Part shown: one piece after another, positions 16,415 through 25,643 of the stretch | Layout: each line of letters starts with the position of its first letter | Numbering within the stretch: the stretch's first letter is position 1 | DNA from: Micromonospora luteifusca | GTDB lineage: Bacteria; Actinomycetota; Actinomycetes; Mycobacteriales; Micromonosporaceae | Direction of reading: 5' to 3' | DNA length: 64,000 bases | Assembly: GCF_016907275.1 (NCBI RefSeq) | Contig: NZ_JAFBBP010000001.1 | Coordinates: forward strand, 2,532,001 to 2,596,000 | The notes under the pieces: model-generated | What the model saw: only the letters and a program-made list of their open reading frames with translations | What the model was told of the DNA's origin: nothing | Databases searched by the model: none | Translations under genes and position numbers: made by a program

Positions 16415-17434
16415 TCAGGGGACGATGAGGGTGAATTCGGCGGTGTGGACGTCGGCCCCCACCTGGAAGTCGAAGTAGAGGCGGTAGCGGCCGGGGCCCG
16501 TGGTGGTCAGCCAGAACTTGACCTGGCCGTCGACCAGCTCCGGCTCCGGGTGCACGTGCAGGTAGCCGAGGTCGCCTTCGCGTAACGCCACCAGGTGCCC
16601 GTACGCCCCGAGGTAACGCTCCAGCGGGGCGGCACCGCCAGCGCCGTCGACCCGGAAGGTCAGCGGCACGGTCGCTCCGGCCTGCGGGGTGCCCTGGTAG
16701 CCGACGGTGAACCGGTCCACGGTCGTCGAGGTGGCCGGATCCGGCAGCGGGCGCGGCTGGTAGCCGCCCGGTGCGACCAGGTCCGTGCCGAGAGTCACCG
16801 CCGTCTGCGCGCCGTTGTCGGCGACGACGGTGAAGTCGGCGTACGCGCGCCAGACACCGGACTGCGGGAGGGTCAACGGCACCGACCAGGTGCCGTCCGT
16901 GGCCATGGTCGGGTGCAGATGCTGGTAGCCGGTCAGGTCCCGGCGGACGACGATGAGGTGCATCGGCTTGTCGTGCACGATCGCGAATCGGGTGACCGGC
17001 CGACGTTGCACGTCGCGCACCTGGAAGCGGAGTTGACCGGGGCGACCGGCCACGAACTCGGTGCCGAGGGGGGCCAGGGTGAACCCGGCCGAGCTGACCG
17101 CCAGACCACCTGGCTCGGTCGGCGCGCCCTGATCGGTGCTCGTGGCGGTGCCGTGGTTGTGCGGCCCGATGCCCGGCGGGTCGGTGTGCCCGGCTGCCAC
17201 CGAGGGGCTGCCCGTGGCGGCGCCGTTGGTGTTCAACCGGCCGAGGCCGAAACCGAGCAGGACCGCCAGCACCAGCCCACCGACCACCAGCGCCAGCCGG
17301 AGTGTGCTCCGATCCGGCGCGGCAGAGACCTCGTCCAGCGCCGCCGGCGCGGCGGGGACCTGGTCAGACGCCGCCAGCACGGCGGAGACCTCGTCAGACA
17401 CCACCGGCACGGCGGAGGGGTGCTGGTCGGTCAT
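16415..17434 (-). CDS. His-rich membrane-anchored extracytoplasmic protein
   Basis: This 339-residue protein has an acidic Ala/Val-rich cytoplasmic N terminus, one membrane helix (LRLALVVGGLVLAVLLGFGLG, about 46-65), and an extracytoplasmic part. Two beta-rich repeats each carry a histidine pair: LTGYQHLHPTM and LGYLHVHPEPE; a HTDPPGIGPHNHG stretch follows the membrane. Repeats with HLHP or HVHP inside Ig-like beta domains are suggestive of metal binding, but no family name is claimed. Start at ATG 17434 (GTG 17443 possible). Confidence 0.65.
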   Translation of the reverse strand: MTDQHPSAVPVVSDEVSAVLAASDQVPAAPAALDEVSAAPDRSTLRLALVVGGLVLAVLLGFGLGRLNTNGAATGSPSVAAGHTDPPGIGPHNHGTATSTDQGAPTEPGGLAVSSAGFTLAPLGTEFVAGRPGQLRFQVRDVQRRPVTRFAIVHDKPMHLIVVRRDLTGYQHLHPTMATDGTWSVPLTLPQSGVWRAYADFTVVADNGAQTAVTLGTDLVAPGGYQPRPLPDPATSTTVDRFTVGYQGTPQAGATVPLTFRVDGAGGAAPLERYLGAYGHLVALREGDLGYLHVHPEPELVDGQVKFWLTTTGPGRYRLYFDFQVGADVHTAEFTLIVP

Positions 17435-17583
17435 GCCGCCCACGGTACCGCCGCGGTGGGCTTGTCCAGGCCGACGCCCGGACGGCGTGGCGCCCGTCGC
17501 ATTCGGCGGCGCCCGGGAACTTTCCCGCCCGACCGGACGAGGCTGGGGTCACAGGTGCGAGCAGCACGGCCATCCGACCCTGA

Positions 17584-17695
17584 CCGCCGCGAGCGGCAGC
17601 GAGCCAGCAGGCCACCGCGACCGGCAGCGGGTCAACCGGCCACCGCGTGCGGCAGCGAGTCAGCCGGCCACCGCGACCGGCAGGGAGTCAGCCGG
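17584..17695. repeat. four 28-bp tandem repeats crossing the recQ stop codon
   Basis: Units at 17584-17611, 17612-17639, 17640-17667 and 17668-17695 share the core CCACCGCG..CGGCAG.GAGTCAGCCGG. A fifth start (CCACCGCGAG) lies inside recQ. The recQ TGA falls in unit 4, so the last residues of RecQ come from the repeat. There are no spacers, so it is not a CRISPR array. Confidence 0.85.
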
Positions 17696-19808
17696 CCACC
17701 GCGAGGGCGAGTGGGAGCACGTCGGGTGCGCCGGCCCGGCGCAGTGCCCGGGCTACCAGCGTCATCGTCCAGCCCGAGTCGATCAGGTCGTCGACGAGCA
17801 GCACCGGACCGTCCAGTCCGGCGAGTGCGTCGGCCAGGTCGGCTGGGACGGTGAAGGTGTCGTGCAGCGCGCGTACCCGTTGGGCGCTGTTGCCGCGCGG
17901 CCCGCCGGGGCCGCCCGGACCGGCCGGGGTGACCTCGCCGAGAATCGGCAACCGGCCCACGGCGGCGATCCGCTCGGCGAGCGACCCGACCAGCCGGGGC
18001 CGTCGCCGCGAGCCGACCGCGACGACCGCCACCGGCCGGCGCGGCCACGGGTCGTCACCGTGCGCCCACGCCTTCAGCACCTCCACCACCGCACCGGCGA
18101 CGTCGTCGGGCAGCGGTGCGTCTGGCGCCTCCGGGCCGACGAGATCGCGCAGCCGACCACCCCAGCCCAGGTCGGAGAGGCGCCCGACGGCCCGGCCCGG
18201 CAGTGCCTGCTCCCCGGGGGCGATCCGGCCCTTGAGGGGTACGCCCACCGCGTCGAGCCCGGTCGGCCAGAGCTTCTTCGGCGCGATCTCCACGCCGGGG
18301 CGGCCCAGGAAGGTCTGCGCGGCGGCGAGCGCGGCCGTCGACACGTCTCCGGAGAAGAGTGGGTCGGCGCACCTGTCGCACCGGCCGCAGTCGGTTGCCC
18401 CGGTGTCGTCCAGGCGTTCCCGTAGATACCGCATCCGGCAGTCGGTCGTGGTCGCGTACTCCCGCATGGCCTGTTGCTCGACGGTGCGTGCCTCGGCGAC
18501 GCGCCGCAACCGGGCATCGTCGTAGACCCAGGGCTCACCGGTGGCGAGCCAACCACCGCGCACCCGGCGGACCGCGCCGTCCACGTCGAGCACCTTGAGC
18601 ATCAGCTCTAACCGGGCCCGGCGCAGGTCGACGAGAGGTTCGAGGGCCTGGGTGCTGAGCGGGCGGTCGGTGTGCAGGGCGGCCAGCACGGCACGCACCT
18701 GCTGCTCCGGCGGGAACGCCAGCGAGGCGAAGTAGCGCCAGATCGCCGCGTCCTCCGCCCCGGGCAGCAGCAGCACCTCCGCGTGCTCGACTGCACGGCC
18801 GGCGCGGCCGACCTGCTGGTAGTACGCGATCGGCGAGGGCGGCGCGCCGAGGTGAACGACGAAGCCCAGGTCAGGCTTGTCGAAGCCCATGCCGAGGGCG
18901 CTGGTGGCGACCAACGCCTTGATCTTGTTGTCGAGCAGGTCCTGCTCGGCGGCTCGCCGGTCGGCGTCCTCGACCTGACCGGTGTACGAGGCCACCGGGT
19001 AGCCCCGGGAGCGCAGGAACTCGGCCGTCTCCCCCGCTGCCGCCACGGTCAGCGTGTAGACGATGCCCGAGCCGGGCAGCTGGTCGAGGTGGTCGGCGAG
19101 CCAGGCCAGCCGGTGCGCCGGGCTGGGCAGGTCGAGCACGCCGAGGCGCAGCGACTCGCGGTCCAGGGTGCCGCGCAGGATGAGAGCGTCGCCCAACTGC
19201 TCCGCGACGTCCTGGGTGACCCGGGCGTTCGCGGTGGCGGTGGTCGCCAGCACGGGGGTGCGCTCGGGCAGCTCGGCGAGGAACGTCCGCAGGCGTCGGT
19301 AGTCGGGCCGGAAGTCGTGCCCCCAGTCGGAGACGCAGTGCGCCTCGTCGACGACCAGCAGCCCGGTGGTCGCGGCCAGCTTCGGCAGCACACCGTCGCG
19401 GAAGTCCGGGTTGTTGAGCCGCTCCGGGCTGATCAGCAGCACGTCCACCGCACCGGTCTGGATCTCGGCGGTGATCTCGTCCCACTCGTCGAGGTTCGCC
19501 GAGTTGATCGTGCGAGCCCGGATGCCGGCCCGGGCAGCCGCCTCGACCTGGTTGCGCATCAGCGCCAACAGCGGCGAAACGATGACGGTCGGGCCGTGCT
19601 CGCCGCGCTCGCGCAGCAGGGCGGTGGCCACGAAGTAGACAGCCGACTTGCCCCAACCGGTCCGTTGCACGCAGAGCACCCGGCGCCGGTCGACGACCAG
19701 TGCCTCGATTGCCCGCCACTGATCCTCCCGCAGCCGGGCGTGATCGCCGGCCAGCCGGCGCAGCACCGCCTCGGCCCGCTCCCGTACCGCTGCTCGATCG
19801 TGGCTCAT
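17688..19808 (-). CDS. RecQ-family DNA helicase with C-terminal phosphoribosyltransferase-like segment
   Basis: This 706-residue protein has its Walker A region CVQRTGWGKS near residue 47, DEAHCVSDWGHDFRPDY (DEAH at about 154), TATAN (motif III) and QQVGRAGRAV (motif VI). A RecQ zinc region with CRMRYLRERL...CGRCDRC lies near residue 460. After a winged-helix-like stretch, the final ~180 residues end with VLLVDDLIDSGWT (about 669-681), the PRPP-loop pattern of phosphoribosyltransferases. RecQ unwinds recombination intermediates; the role of the added domain is unknown. The helicase domain is complete. Confidence 0.9.
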   Translation of the reverse strand: MSHDRAAVRERAEAVLRRLAGDHARLREDQWRAIEALVVDRRRVLCVQRTGWGKSAVYFVATALLRERGEHGPTVIVSPLLALMRNQVEAAARAGIRARTINSANLDEWDEITAEIQTGAVDVLLISPERLNNPDFRDGVLPKLAATTGLLVVDEAHCVSDWGHDFRPDYRRLRTFLAELPERTPVLATTATANARVTQDVAEQLGDALILRGTLDRESLRLGVLDLPSPAHRLAWLADHLDQLPGSGIVYTLTVAAAGETAEFLRSRGYPVASYTGQVEDADRRAAEQDLLDNKIKALVATSALGMGFDKPDLGFVVHLGAPPSPIAYYQQVGRAGRAVEHAEVLLLPGAEDAAIWRYFASLAFPPEQQVRAVLAALHTDRPLSTQALEPLVDLRRARLELMLKVLDVDGAVRRVRGGWLATGEPWVYDDARLRRVAEARTVEQQAMREYATTTDCRMRYLRERLDDTGATDCGRCDRCADPLFSGDVSTAALAAAQTFLGRPGVEIAPKKLWPTGLDAVGVPLKGRIAPGEQALPGRAVGRLSDLGWGGRLRDLVGPEAPDAPLPDDVAGAVVEVLKAWAHGDDPWPRRPVAVVAVGSRRRPRLVGSLAERIAAVGRLPILGEVTPAGPGGPGGPRGNSAQRVRALHDTFTVPADLADALAGLDGPVLLVDDLIDSGWTMTLVARALRRAGAPDVLPLALAVAG

Positions 19809-19847
19809 CCGGCATTTCTACCAGCCCTCGCCGGTGAACCCCCACGA

Positions 19848-21716
19848 TCAGCGGGGCTCGGCTGGCCCCGCCTCCATCGCGGCGGGGCGGGCGGCGGGCG
19901 GGGCGGGCGGCGGTAGGAAGAGCAGGACGCCGCGGAGCGCATCGATAGTCGCGAGCGGCAACGGGCAGCGCGCGGCCAATTCCTCCATCGACGCGTACGG
20001 GCCGCGTACCCACCGGTCCATCGCCACCTGCCGGCGTTGCGCTTCGGTGAGCCCGGGCAGTGTGGCGAGCACCTGGTCGGGTACGGCGTTGACGTCGATG
20101 AGCCCACCGTCATCGAAGGCGCGGGCCAGATCCGGTCGGCCGATCGCGAACTCGTAACGCGCCGATGGGTAGCGGTGCAGCAGGTTCCGCGCCTGCTGGC
20201 GGCGCACCCGGAGCTCCTCTTCGCGCGCCTGGGCCACGAGCCGCCGCCCGGTGAAGCGCCCCCAGACCCATCGGTTGAGCAGGACCACGTGCGCGGCGCC
20301 CACCAGCCAGCAGAGACTGAGCACGCCGAGCCAGAAGAACGCCTCGGCCGCCGAGTCCTCCGTCTCGAGATCGTCGGTGGCCATCATGAAGACCAGCACC
20401 GTCGCGGTGACGAGATAGCCGAGGGCCGCAAGGCCGAGCCGCCCACTGCGCCGCCGCACCGCGTACGCCAGCATCACCAGCCAGGTCAGCGTGCCGAACG
20501 ACAGCAGCGGCAGGAGGGTGCCGGCGACGGTGGCCGTGGTGCTCACCCACGTCGGCAGCGGGTGCCGCTCCCGGCGCGGCTGGTCGACCCCGAACGGGGA
20601 AGGCGGACCGGCGGGCAGACCGTCCAACGCGGGGTACCGCGGCGAGGGGAGATCCGCGTACGGCGGGACGGCCGCCTGGGGCGGCGGGGGCGGCGCGTGA
20701 AGCGGCGGGGCGGCGGCCTGGGGCGGCGGGGGCGGCGCGTGAAGCGGCGGGGCGGCGGCCTGGGGCGGCGGGGGCGACGCGTGGTCCGAGGCGGCTGGTG
20801 CAGCGGGGGGTGGGACGGTCGGGTCGGGGGTCGGGGCAGCCGGAGGTGAAGCGGCGGACGGTTGCGCCGGCACCAGGGGCACCCTGCTCACCGCCTGCCG
20901 CGCGGCGGAAGCCGAAGCGGGCCATCCCGTTTCCGGGACACCGGCGGTGAGGGTCGGGTCGGCGCGCAGGATCCGCCCGTGCAACTCGCGGAGCGCCTCG
21001 CCGGGCCCGATGCCGTATTCCTCCCGGAGCAGGCTGTCGATGTCCCGGTACGCGGCCAACGCCTCGGCCTGCCGTCCGCTGCGGTACAGCGCCAGCATGT
21101 ACTGGTGGCGCAGCCGCTCCCGGACCGGGAACTCGGCCACCAACTCGACCAACTCGCCGACCAGCTCGCGGTGCCGCCCGCTGTCCAGTTGCAGCTCCGC
21201 GCGAGTCTCCAGGGCGACGGCCCGCAACTCCACCAGGCGGTGCCGGGCGGCCTCGAACACTCCCCCGGAGAAGCCGGTGAACGGCTCTCCGCGCCACAGG
21301 TCCAGGGCGGCGGTCAGCTCGGCCAGCGCCTGCTCCGTACGGCCGGACGCGTGCCGCTGCCGGGCAGCCTGGACACCCCGGTCGAAACGGACCGCGTCCA
21401 CCACCTCGGGGTCCACCCGCAGCAGGTAGCCGGCATCGGTCAGGCTCAACACCTGCCCCGGCGTACGCGGCGAGCGGTCCGGCTCCAACACCCGGCGCAA
21501 CCCGGCGACGTACTTCTGCACCACGTTGGGGCCGTTCGCGGGCGGATCGTCCGGCCAGACCGCCTCGACGATCTGCCCGGTGGCCACCGGACGGCCCGTG
21601 GAGAGCAGCAGCACGGCCAACACCGCACGCTGCTTGCCGGGACCGAGGTCGATCTCACGGTCGGCGTACCAGGCCCGCTGAGGCCCGAGAATCTCGAAAC
21701 GCAGCGTTCCTGACAT
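19848..21716 (-). CDS. SARP/BTAD-type regulator fused to membrane helices and a helix-hairpin-helix
   Basis: This 622-residue protein (ATG 21716, MSGTLRFEILG) has an OmpR-like winged helix (about 1-95, LGPGKQRAVLAVLLLSTGR...VVQKYVAGLRRVL) and a bacterial transcriptional activation domain (about 96-245). A Pro/Ala linker carries a 14-residue repeat (PPPPPQAAAPPLHA, three copies). Three membrane segments lie near residues 385-510. The C-terminal ~70 residues match a ComEA-like helix-hairpin-helix (IDVNAVPDQVLATLPGLTEAQ...GPYASMEELA). SARPs are normally soluble transcription activators, so a membrane-anchored form with HhH is unusual. Divergent from the lipoprotein gene. Confidence 0.8.
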   Translation of the reverse strand: MSGTLRFEILGPQRAWYADREIDLGPGKQRAVLAVLLLSTGRPVATGQIVEAVWPDDPPANGPNVVQKYVAGLRRVLEPDRSPRTPGQVLSLTDAGYLLRVDPEVVDAVRFDRGVQAARQRHASGRTEQALAELTAALDLWRGEPFTGFSGGVFEAARHRLVELRAVALETRAELQLDSGRHRELVGELVELVAEFPVRERLRHQYMLALYRSGRQAEALAAYRDIDSLLREEYGIGPGEALRELHGRILRADPTLTAGVPETGWPASASAARQAVSRVPLVPAQPSAASPPAAPTPDPTVPPPAAPAASDHASPPPPQAAAPPLHAPPPPPQAAAPPLHAPPPPPQAAVPPYADLPSPRYPALDGLPAGPPSPFGVDQPRRERHPLPTWVSTTATVAGTLLPLLSFGTLTWLVMLAYAVRRRSGRLGLAALGYLVTATVLVFMMATDDLETEDSAAEAFFWLGVLSLCWLVGAAHVVLLNRWVWGRFTGRRLVAQAREEELRVRRQQARNLLHRYPSARYEFAIGRPDLARAFDDGGLIDVNAVPDQVLATLPGLTEAQRRQVAMDRWVRGPYASMEELAARCPLPLATIDALRGVLLFLPPPAPPAARPAAMEAGPAEPR

Positions 21717-21859
21717 GCGAATTTCCGCTCCTGACACCCCCGACGATCGCCGGACGGCAGTGCCCGGCAGCCGGACGGCAGCATATCGGCAGCCGTACCG
21801 CCGTGCCCGCCGAGAACATGGTCATCGGCACAAGCCACGCAGCGAGAAAGAGAAATGTG

Positions 21860-22678
21860 ATGACACAGGCAACGGGCAGCGCGAGCACCATCCGACGGAC
21901 GGTCGGCGCGTTCGCCGCCATGCTGGCCACGACCACCCTGCTCGGGGGGTGTGGGCCCAAGAGCGAACCGGCCTCGGCACCCCGGAGCGGCCCGAGCGCC
22001 AGCCCGACCGTCGACCCGAAGCAGGCGCTCCTCGACGCCGTCCCGGACGGCACCGAGGGGACGTTCCAGTTCAGTGGCAAGGACTCCTCCAACACGCACA
22101 GCGGACGGGTCGACCCGGCTTCGAAGGCGGTCGAGATCAACACCACTGGCGCGCCGGACGACGGCATCACCACGAAGATGTCGTTCCTGCTGATCGGCGA
22201 GGAGGTCTGGTTGAAGGCGAAGTTCAGCGGCCAGCCGGGCCTGCCGAAGTTCCCGGACAAGTGGATGAAGCTGGACCGCACGAAGCTGGCCGACAGCGGC
22301 ACCATCCCGGCCTACGACGGTGCGGACCAGGGCAACGCCGGCCCGCTCATCGAGGCGGCCACCTCCGTCAAGGAGCAGAGCCCCGGCCAGTACGTCGGCG
22401 TCATCGACGTGAGCGCTGGCAACGCGGCCCAGGTGCTGGAGGAGGGCGAGGCGGCGGCGCTCGGCGAAGCTGCCAAGACGGTGCCGTTCACCGCGGTCGT
22501 CGACGCGGACAAGCACCTGACCTCGCTGACGCTGAAGATCCCGGCCGCCGGCAAGGCGAAGGCGTACGACTACGTCGTCACCTACGCCGACTACGGCACC
22601 ACCCCGAAGATCAGCGTGCCGGCCGGCGCCGCCGTGACGAACGCCCCGAAGATGGCGTACGAGATGTTGAACGGCTGA
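21860..22678 (+). CDS. secreted lipoprotein
   Basis: This 272-residue protein starts at ATG 21860 and carries a lipoprotein signal: RRTVGAFAAMLATTTLLGGC, with the lipobox cysteine near residue 31. After a Ser/Pro-rich linker the mature part is a beta-rich domain with paired regions (TFQFSGKDSSNTHSG, MSFLLIGEEVWLKAKF, LKIPAAGKAKAYDYVVTYADYG). It loosely resembles the LolA/LppX-LprG-type fold that carries lipids; that is a weak inference. Divergent from the SARP-like gene, 143 bp away, so the two may share a control region. Confidence 0.75.
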   Translation: MTQATGSASTIRRTVGAFAAMLATTTLLGGCGPKSEPASAPRSGPSASPTVDPKQALLDAVPDGTEGTFQFSGKDSSNTHSGRVDPASKAVEINTTGAPDDGITTKMSFLLIGEEVWLKAKFSGQPGLPKFPDKWMKLDRTKLADSGTIPAYDGADQGNAGPLIEAATSVKEQSPGQYVGVIDVSAGNAAQVLEEGEAAALGEAAKTVPFTAVVDADKHLTSLTLKIPAAGKAKAYDYVVTYADYGTTPKISVPAGAAVTNAPKMAYEMLNG

Positions 22679-22692
22679 CCCACGACGCAGGA

Positions 22693-22722
22693 GGGCGGTG
22701 GCCACACGGGGGGCCGCCGCCC
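22693..22722. terminator. bidirectional terminator-like hairpin
   Basis: GGGCGGTGGCC pairs with GGCCGCCGCCC (one G-U pair) around an 8-nt loop, 15 bp after the lipoprotein stop. It lies between convergent genes. Confidence 0.6.
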
Positions 22723-22768
22723 TTCAGTCGTTCAGGGCACGAGCATGCGCCCATGGGCTCGTGCCTGC

Positions 22769-23515
22769 TCAGCGGCCGAGGACCGAGCCTCCGTTGACAC
22801 CGAGGACCTGGCCGGTGACGTAGCCGGCAGCCGGGCTGGCGAGATAGCGGACGGCCTCGGCGATGTCGTCCGGCAGCCCGGCCCGCCCGACCAGGGTCGC
22901 GGCCACCCGCTTCGCGTGCCCCTCGGCGGTCATCCGGTCACCGAAGAACTCGGTTTCCGCGACATAGCCGGGGCTCACCACATTGACCGTGATCTGTTCC
23001 GGGCCGAGCTGTGCGGCCAGGTCGTACGCCCAGCCGTGCAGGGCGGCCTTCGCCGCCGAGTACGCCCCAGCGCCGCCGCGCTGGGCGGCGATCGAGCTGA
23101 CCAGGATCACCCGGCCGCCCGGGCGGCGCAGGGCGGGCCGAAGCGCCTCGGTGAGCAGCACGGCGGTGAGCACGTTGGCGTCCAGGTTGGCCCGCCAGTG
23201 CGCGGCGACCCCGGCCAGCGTGCCGGTGTCTCCGCCCAGATAGCCACCGGCGTTGTTGACCACCACGTCGACCGTCCGGCCGTCGACCGCGGCGAGTACG
23301 CGGTCGAGCTGCGGCGACTCGGTCAGGTCAGCGGTGACGGCGGTGACGGCGTCGGCCCGACCGCAGTCGAAGGAGATGCGTGCGGCGGCATCCGTCAACA
23401 CGTCCGCCCGCCGCCCGACGATCAGAACGTCGTACCCGTCCGAAGCGAGCACCCGCGCGACGGCCGCACCAATCCCGGTCCCGCCCCCACTGACAACCGC
23501 AACCCGCGAGTCCAT
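22769..23515 (-). CDS. short-chain dehydrogenase/reductase
   Basis: This 248-residue classical SDR has nucleotide loop SGGGTGIG (residues 9-16), NNAG, an SS...YSAAK active site and the C-terminal GQVLGVNGGS. Length and motifs are complete. An Arg after the second beta strand (VGRRAD) suggests NADPH preference. Substrate is not evident; typical homologues are 3-oxoacyl-ACP-reductase-like. Transcribed leftwards; a palindrome (23541-23607) separates it from the livM stop, which lies upstream. Confidence 0.88.
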   Translation of the reverse strand: MDSRVAVVSGGGTGIGAAVARVLASDGYDVLIVGRRADVLTDAAARISFDCGRADAVTAVTADLTESPQLDRVLAAVDGRTVDVVVNNAGGYLGGDTGTLAGVAAHWRANLDANVLTAVLLTEALRPALRRPGGRVILVSSIAAQRGGAGAYSAAKAALHGWAYDLAAQLGPEQITVNVVSPGYVAETEFFGDRMTAEGHAKRVAATLVGRAGLPDDIAEAVRYLASPAAGYVTGQVLGVNGGSVLGR

Positions 23516-23540
23516 CTCCTCGACCTCCCCTGCACAGAAC

Positions 23541-23607
23541 CCCGTCGATCATGAAGTTAGCGACATCCGGCGCGGCGTGTCGCGGCAATAACCCCATGAT
23601 CGACGGG
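23541..23607. repeat. intergenic palindrome, subfamily B
   Basis: Arms CCCGTCGATCATGAAGTTA and TAACCCCATGATCGACGGG match at 17 of 19 positions around a 29-bp centre. The right arm and part of the centre match the reverse complement of the copy at 58837-58899, so it is a dispersed element rather than a local terminator only. It lies 28 bp from the livM stop. Confidence 0.75.
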
Positions 23608-23634
23608 GGTCGCGGTGGGGGTCGCCGTGGGGGG

Positions 23635-24756
23635 TCAGCCTGGGGGGGTGCGTTGGGGGCGGAGGGCGCGGGTCAGGTGGGACAGGCGGGGGGCGAGGCT
23701 GGTCAGGCCTCCTGGGAAGAAATAGACCGCCAGGATGAAGACCGTGCCCAGGACGAACAGCGGCTGGCTCAGTGGACGGCTCAGGACCGCCGGCAGGTTG
23801 TCGACCGCGTCGGAGGTGCCGAAGGCGGTGAGCCGATGGTCCAGGTACATGTAGAGGACACCGCCGAGCACCGGCCCCCACCGGGTGCCCGGCCCGCCGA
23901 GCACCACCATCACCAGCAGCGACAGGGTCAGCTCGGACGAGGTGATGTGCGGCGACGCCCCGCCGACGATCAGGACATAGACCACCCCGCCCGTCGACGC
24001 CAGCCCGCCGGCCAGGGTGAACGCCACCAGCTTGTAGCGGTAGGGGTCCAACCCGAGGACACCGATCCGCCGCTCGTCGTCGCGCAGCCCGGCGAGCACC
24101 CGACCGGTCGGTGACCCGCTCACCCGGTGCACCACGAAGACCACAAGCGTCAGGTACGCCAGCGCCAGCCAGTACAGGTTGACCGTGTTCGTCACCCCCA
24201 CCAGCCCGGCGGGCAACCCGGACACGTCCAGCGGCAGGCCCTCCTCGCCACCGGTGAGCCCACCGAAGTCGCGTGCGACCAGGATCGCCCCCACCTGCGC
24301 GAAGGCCAGCGTGACCATGGCGAAGGCGATGCCCACGGTACGCAGCGCCACCGCACCGAGCAGCGCGGCGAGGATCGTGCCGCCGGTGATGGTCAACAGC
24401 GCCGCCTGCCACAGCGGGAGGCCGGCCCGGGTGACCAGGACGTCGGTGCCGTACACGCCGGCCGCGAAGTAGAGCGCGTGCCCGAAGGAGAGCATGCCGG
24501 TCCGGCCGAAGAGCAGGTCGTACCCGGCGGCCAGCCCGCCGAAGATCAGGCAGATGGCGAGTAGTTGCAGGGTGCCGGGCGAGTTGACCGGCCCCTCGAA
24601 GATCCCCGGCAGGGAGATCGTCGAGTACGGCAGGATCACGAGGACGACCAGCGCGACCAGCGGCAGGAACGGGCGCAAACGCTGCCACCGTCCCCGTTGC
24701 GGGGTCAGCTCGGCGGGTACCCGCGCGGGAGGCGCGTCGAGGGTGGAGTTCGTCAT
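23635..24756 (-). CDS. livM: branched-chain amino-acid-type ABC permease LivM
   Basis: This 373-residue membrane protein has about nine hydrophobic helices. The family stretch GGLAAGYDLLFGRTGMLSFGHALYFAAGVYG is split here between GYDLLFGRTGMLSFGHA and the rest. VVLGGPGTRWGPVLGGVLYMYL is the conserved EAA-like cytoplasmic loop. It is the last gene of a leftward liv operon and overlaps livH by 4 bp. It would form the channel with LivH. The real substrate may be another amino acid, amide or urea. Confidence 0.9.
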   Translation of the reverse strand: MTNSTLDAPPARVPAELTPQRGRWQRLRPFLPLVALVVLVILPYSTISLPGIFEGPVNSPGTLQLLAICLIFGGLAAGYDLLFGRTGMLSFGHALYFAAGVYGTDVLVTRAGLPLWQAALLTITGGTILAALLGAVALRTVGIAFAMVTLAFAQVGAILVARDFGGLTGGEEGLPLDVSGLPAGLVGVTNTVNLYWLALAYLTLVVFVVHRVSGSPTGRVLAGLRDDERRIGVLGLDPYRYKLVAFTLAGGLASTGGVVYVLIVGGASPHITSSELTLSLLVMVVLGGPGTRWGPVLGGVLYMYLDHRLTAFGTSDAVDNLPAVLSRPLSQPLFVLGTVFILAVYFFPGGLTSLAPRLSHLTRALRPQRTPPG

Positions 24757-25643
24757 GCCGTTGCCACCTTTCCGGCGATGCCCTGCGGGCGCAGCAGCAG
24801 CACCACGGCGAGCAGACCGACCACGCAGATGTCGCCCAGCCCGGACGTTCCGTAGTAGTTCACGAACTGCTGCACCAGCCCGACCACGACCGCCGCGTAC
24901 GCGGAGCCGACCACCGAGCCCATCCCGCCGATCACCACCACGATGAACGCGAAGATCAGCAATGAGCTGCCCTGCCCCGGCGAGACAGTGCCGAAGTAGA
25001 CCCCGCCGAGCGCACCGGCGAGCGCGGCAGCCGCCCCACCGATCGCGAAGACCAGAGTGAACGCCTTACGTACGTCGATGCCGAGCGCCGTCACCATCTC
25101 CCGGTTCTCCACCCCGGCCCGGATCACCAGGCCGTACCGGGTCCAGCGCAGGAACGCCAGGATCGCGCCGAGCACCAGCACCGCCGCGATGATCAGCAGC
25201 AGGCCCCCGTTCGGCACCTGCGCGCCGAGGATCCCGGTCACCTGCCGGGTCCAGTCCGGGCGCGGGAACGGTCGGGCGTCCGCACCCCAGGTGGCCTGCA
25301 ACAACGCCACCCCGGCCAGGGACAGACCGACGGTGACCAGCACCTGCTCGATCGTGCGGGAGTAGAGCGGGCGGATCAGCACCAGCTCGACCAGGATCGC
25401 CACCAGCGTGCCGGCGGCCACCCCGAAGGCGACCGCGAGCACGAAGCCGAACCCGTCGGGGCCGGCGCCCGGCAGGTTGCCCGCCGCCCACCAGGTCCCG
25501 TACGCGCCCACGCCGAGGAACAGCCCGTGCGCGAAGTTGAGCACGTCGGCCAGACCGAAGACCAGGGACAGACCGGACGCGACCAGGAAGTACAGCGCCG
25601 CCAGGCCGAGCCCGGTCAACGCCAACAGGATCACGGTGCCCAT
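24753..25643 (-). CDS. livH: branched-chain amino-acid-type ABC permease LivH
   Basis: This 296-residue permease starts at ATG 25643, overlapping the livF stop by one base. Hydrophobic helices begin with GTVILLALTGLGLAALYFLV, and the conserved SGLSLVFGLADVLNFAHG follows. The C-terminal VVVIGGMGSVVGSAYAA loop contacts the ATPases. It pairs with LivM. Confidence 0.9.
   Translation of the reverse strand: MGTVILLALTGLGLAALYFLVASGLSLVFGLADVLNFAHGLFLGVGAYGTWWAAGNLPGAGPDGFGFVLAVAFGVAAGTLVAILVELVLIRPLYSRTIEQVLVTVGLSLAGVALLQATWGADARPFPRPDWTRQVTGILGAQVPNGGLLLIIAAVLVLGAILAFLRWTRYGLVIRAGVENREMVTALGIDVRKAFTLVFAIGGAAAALAGALGGVYFGTVSPGQGSSLLIFAFIVVVIGGMGSVVGSAYAAVVVGLVQQFVNYYGTSGLGDICVVGLLAVVLLLRPQGIAGKVATA

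Noticed and set aside
17584..17695. CRISPR array for the 28-bp repeats
   Set aside because: There are no spacers between the copies.
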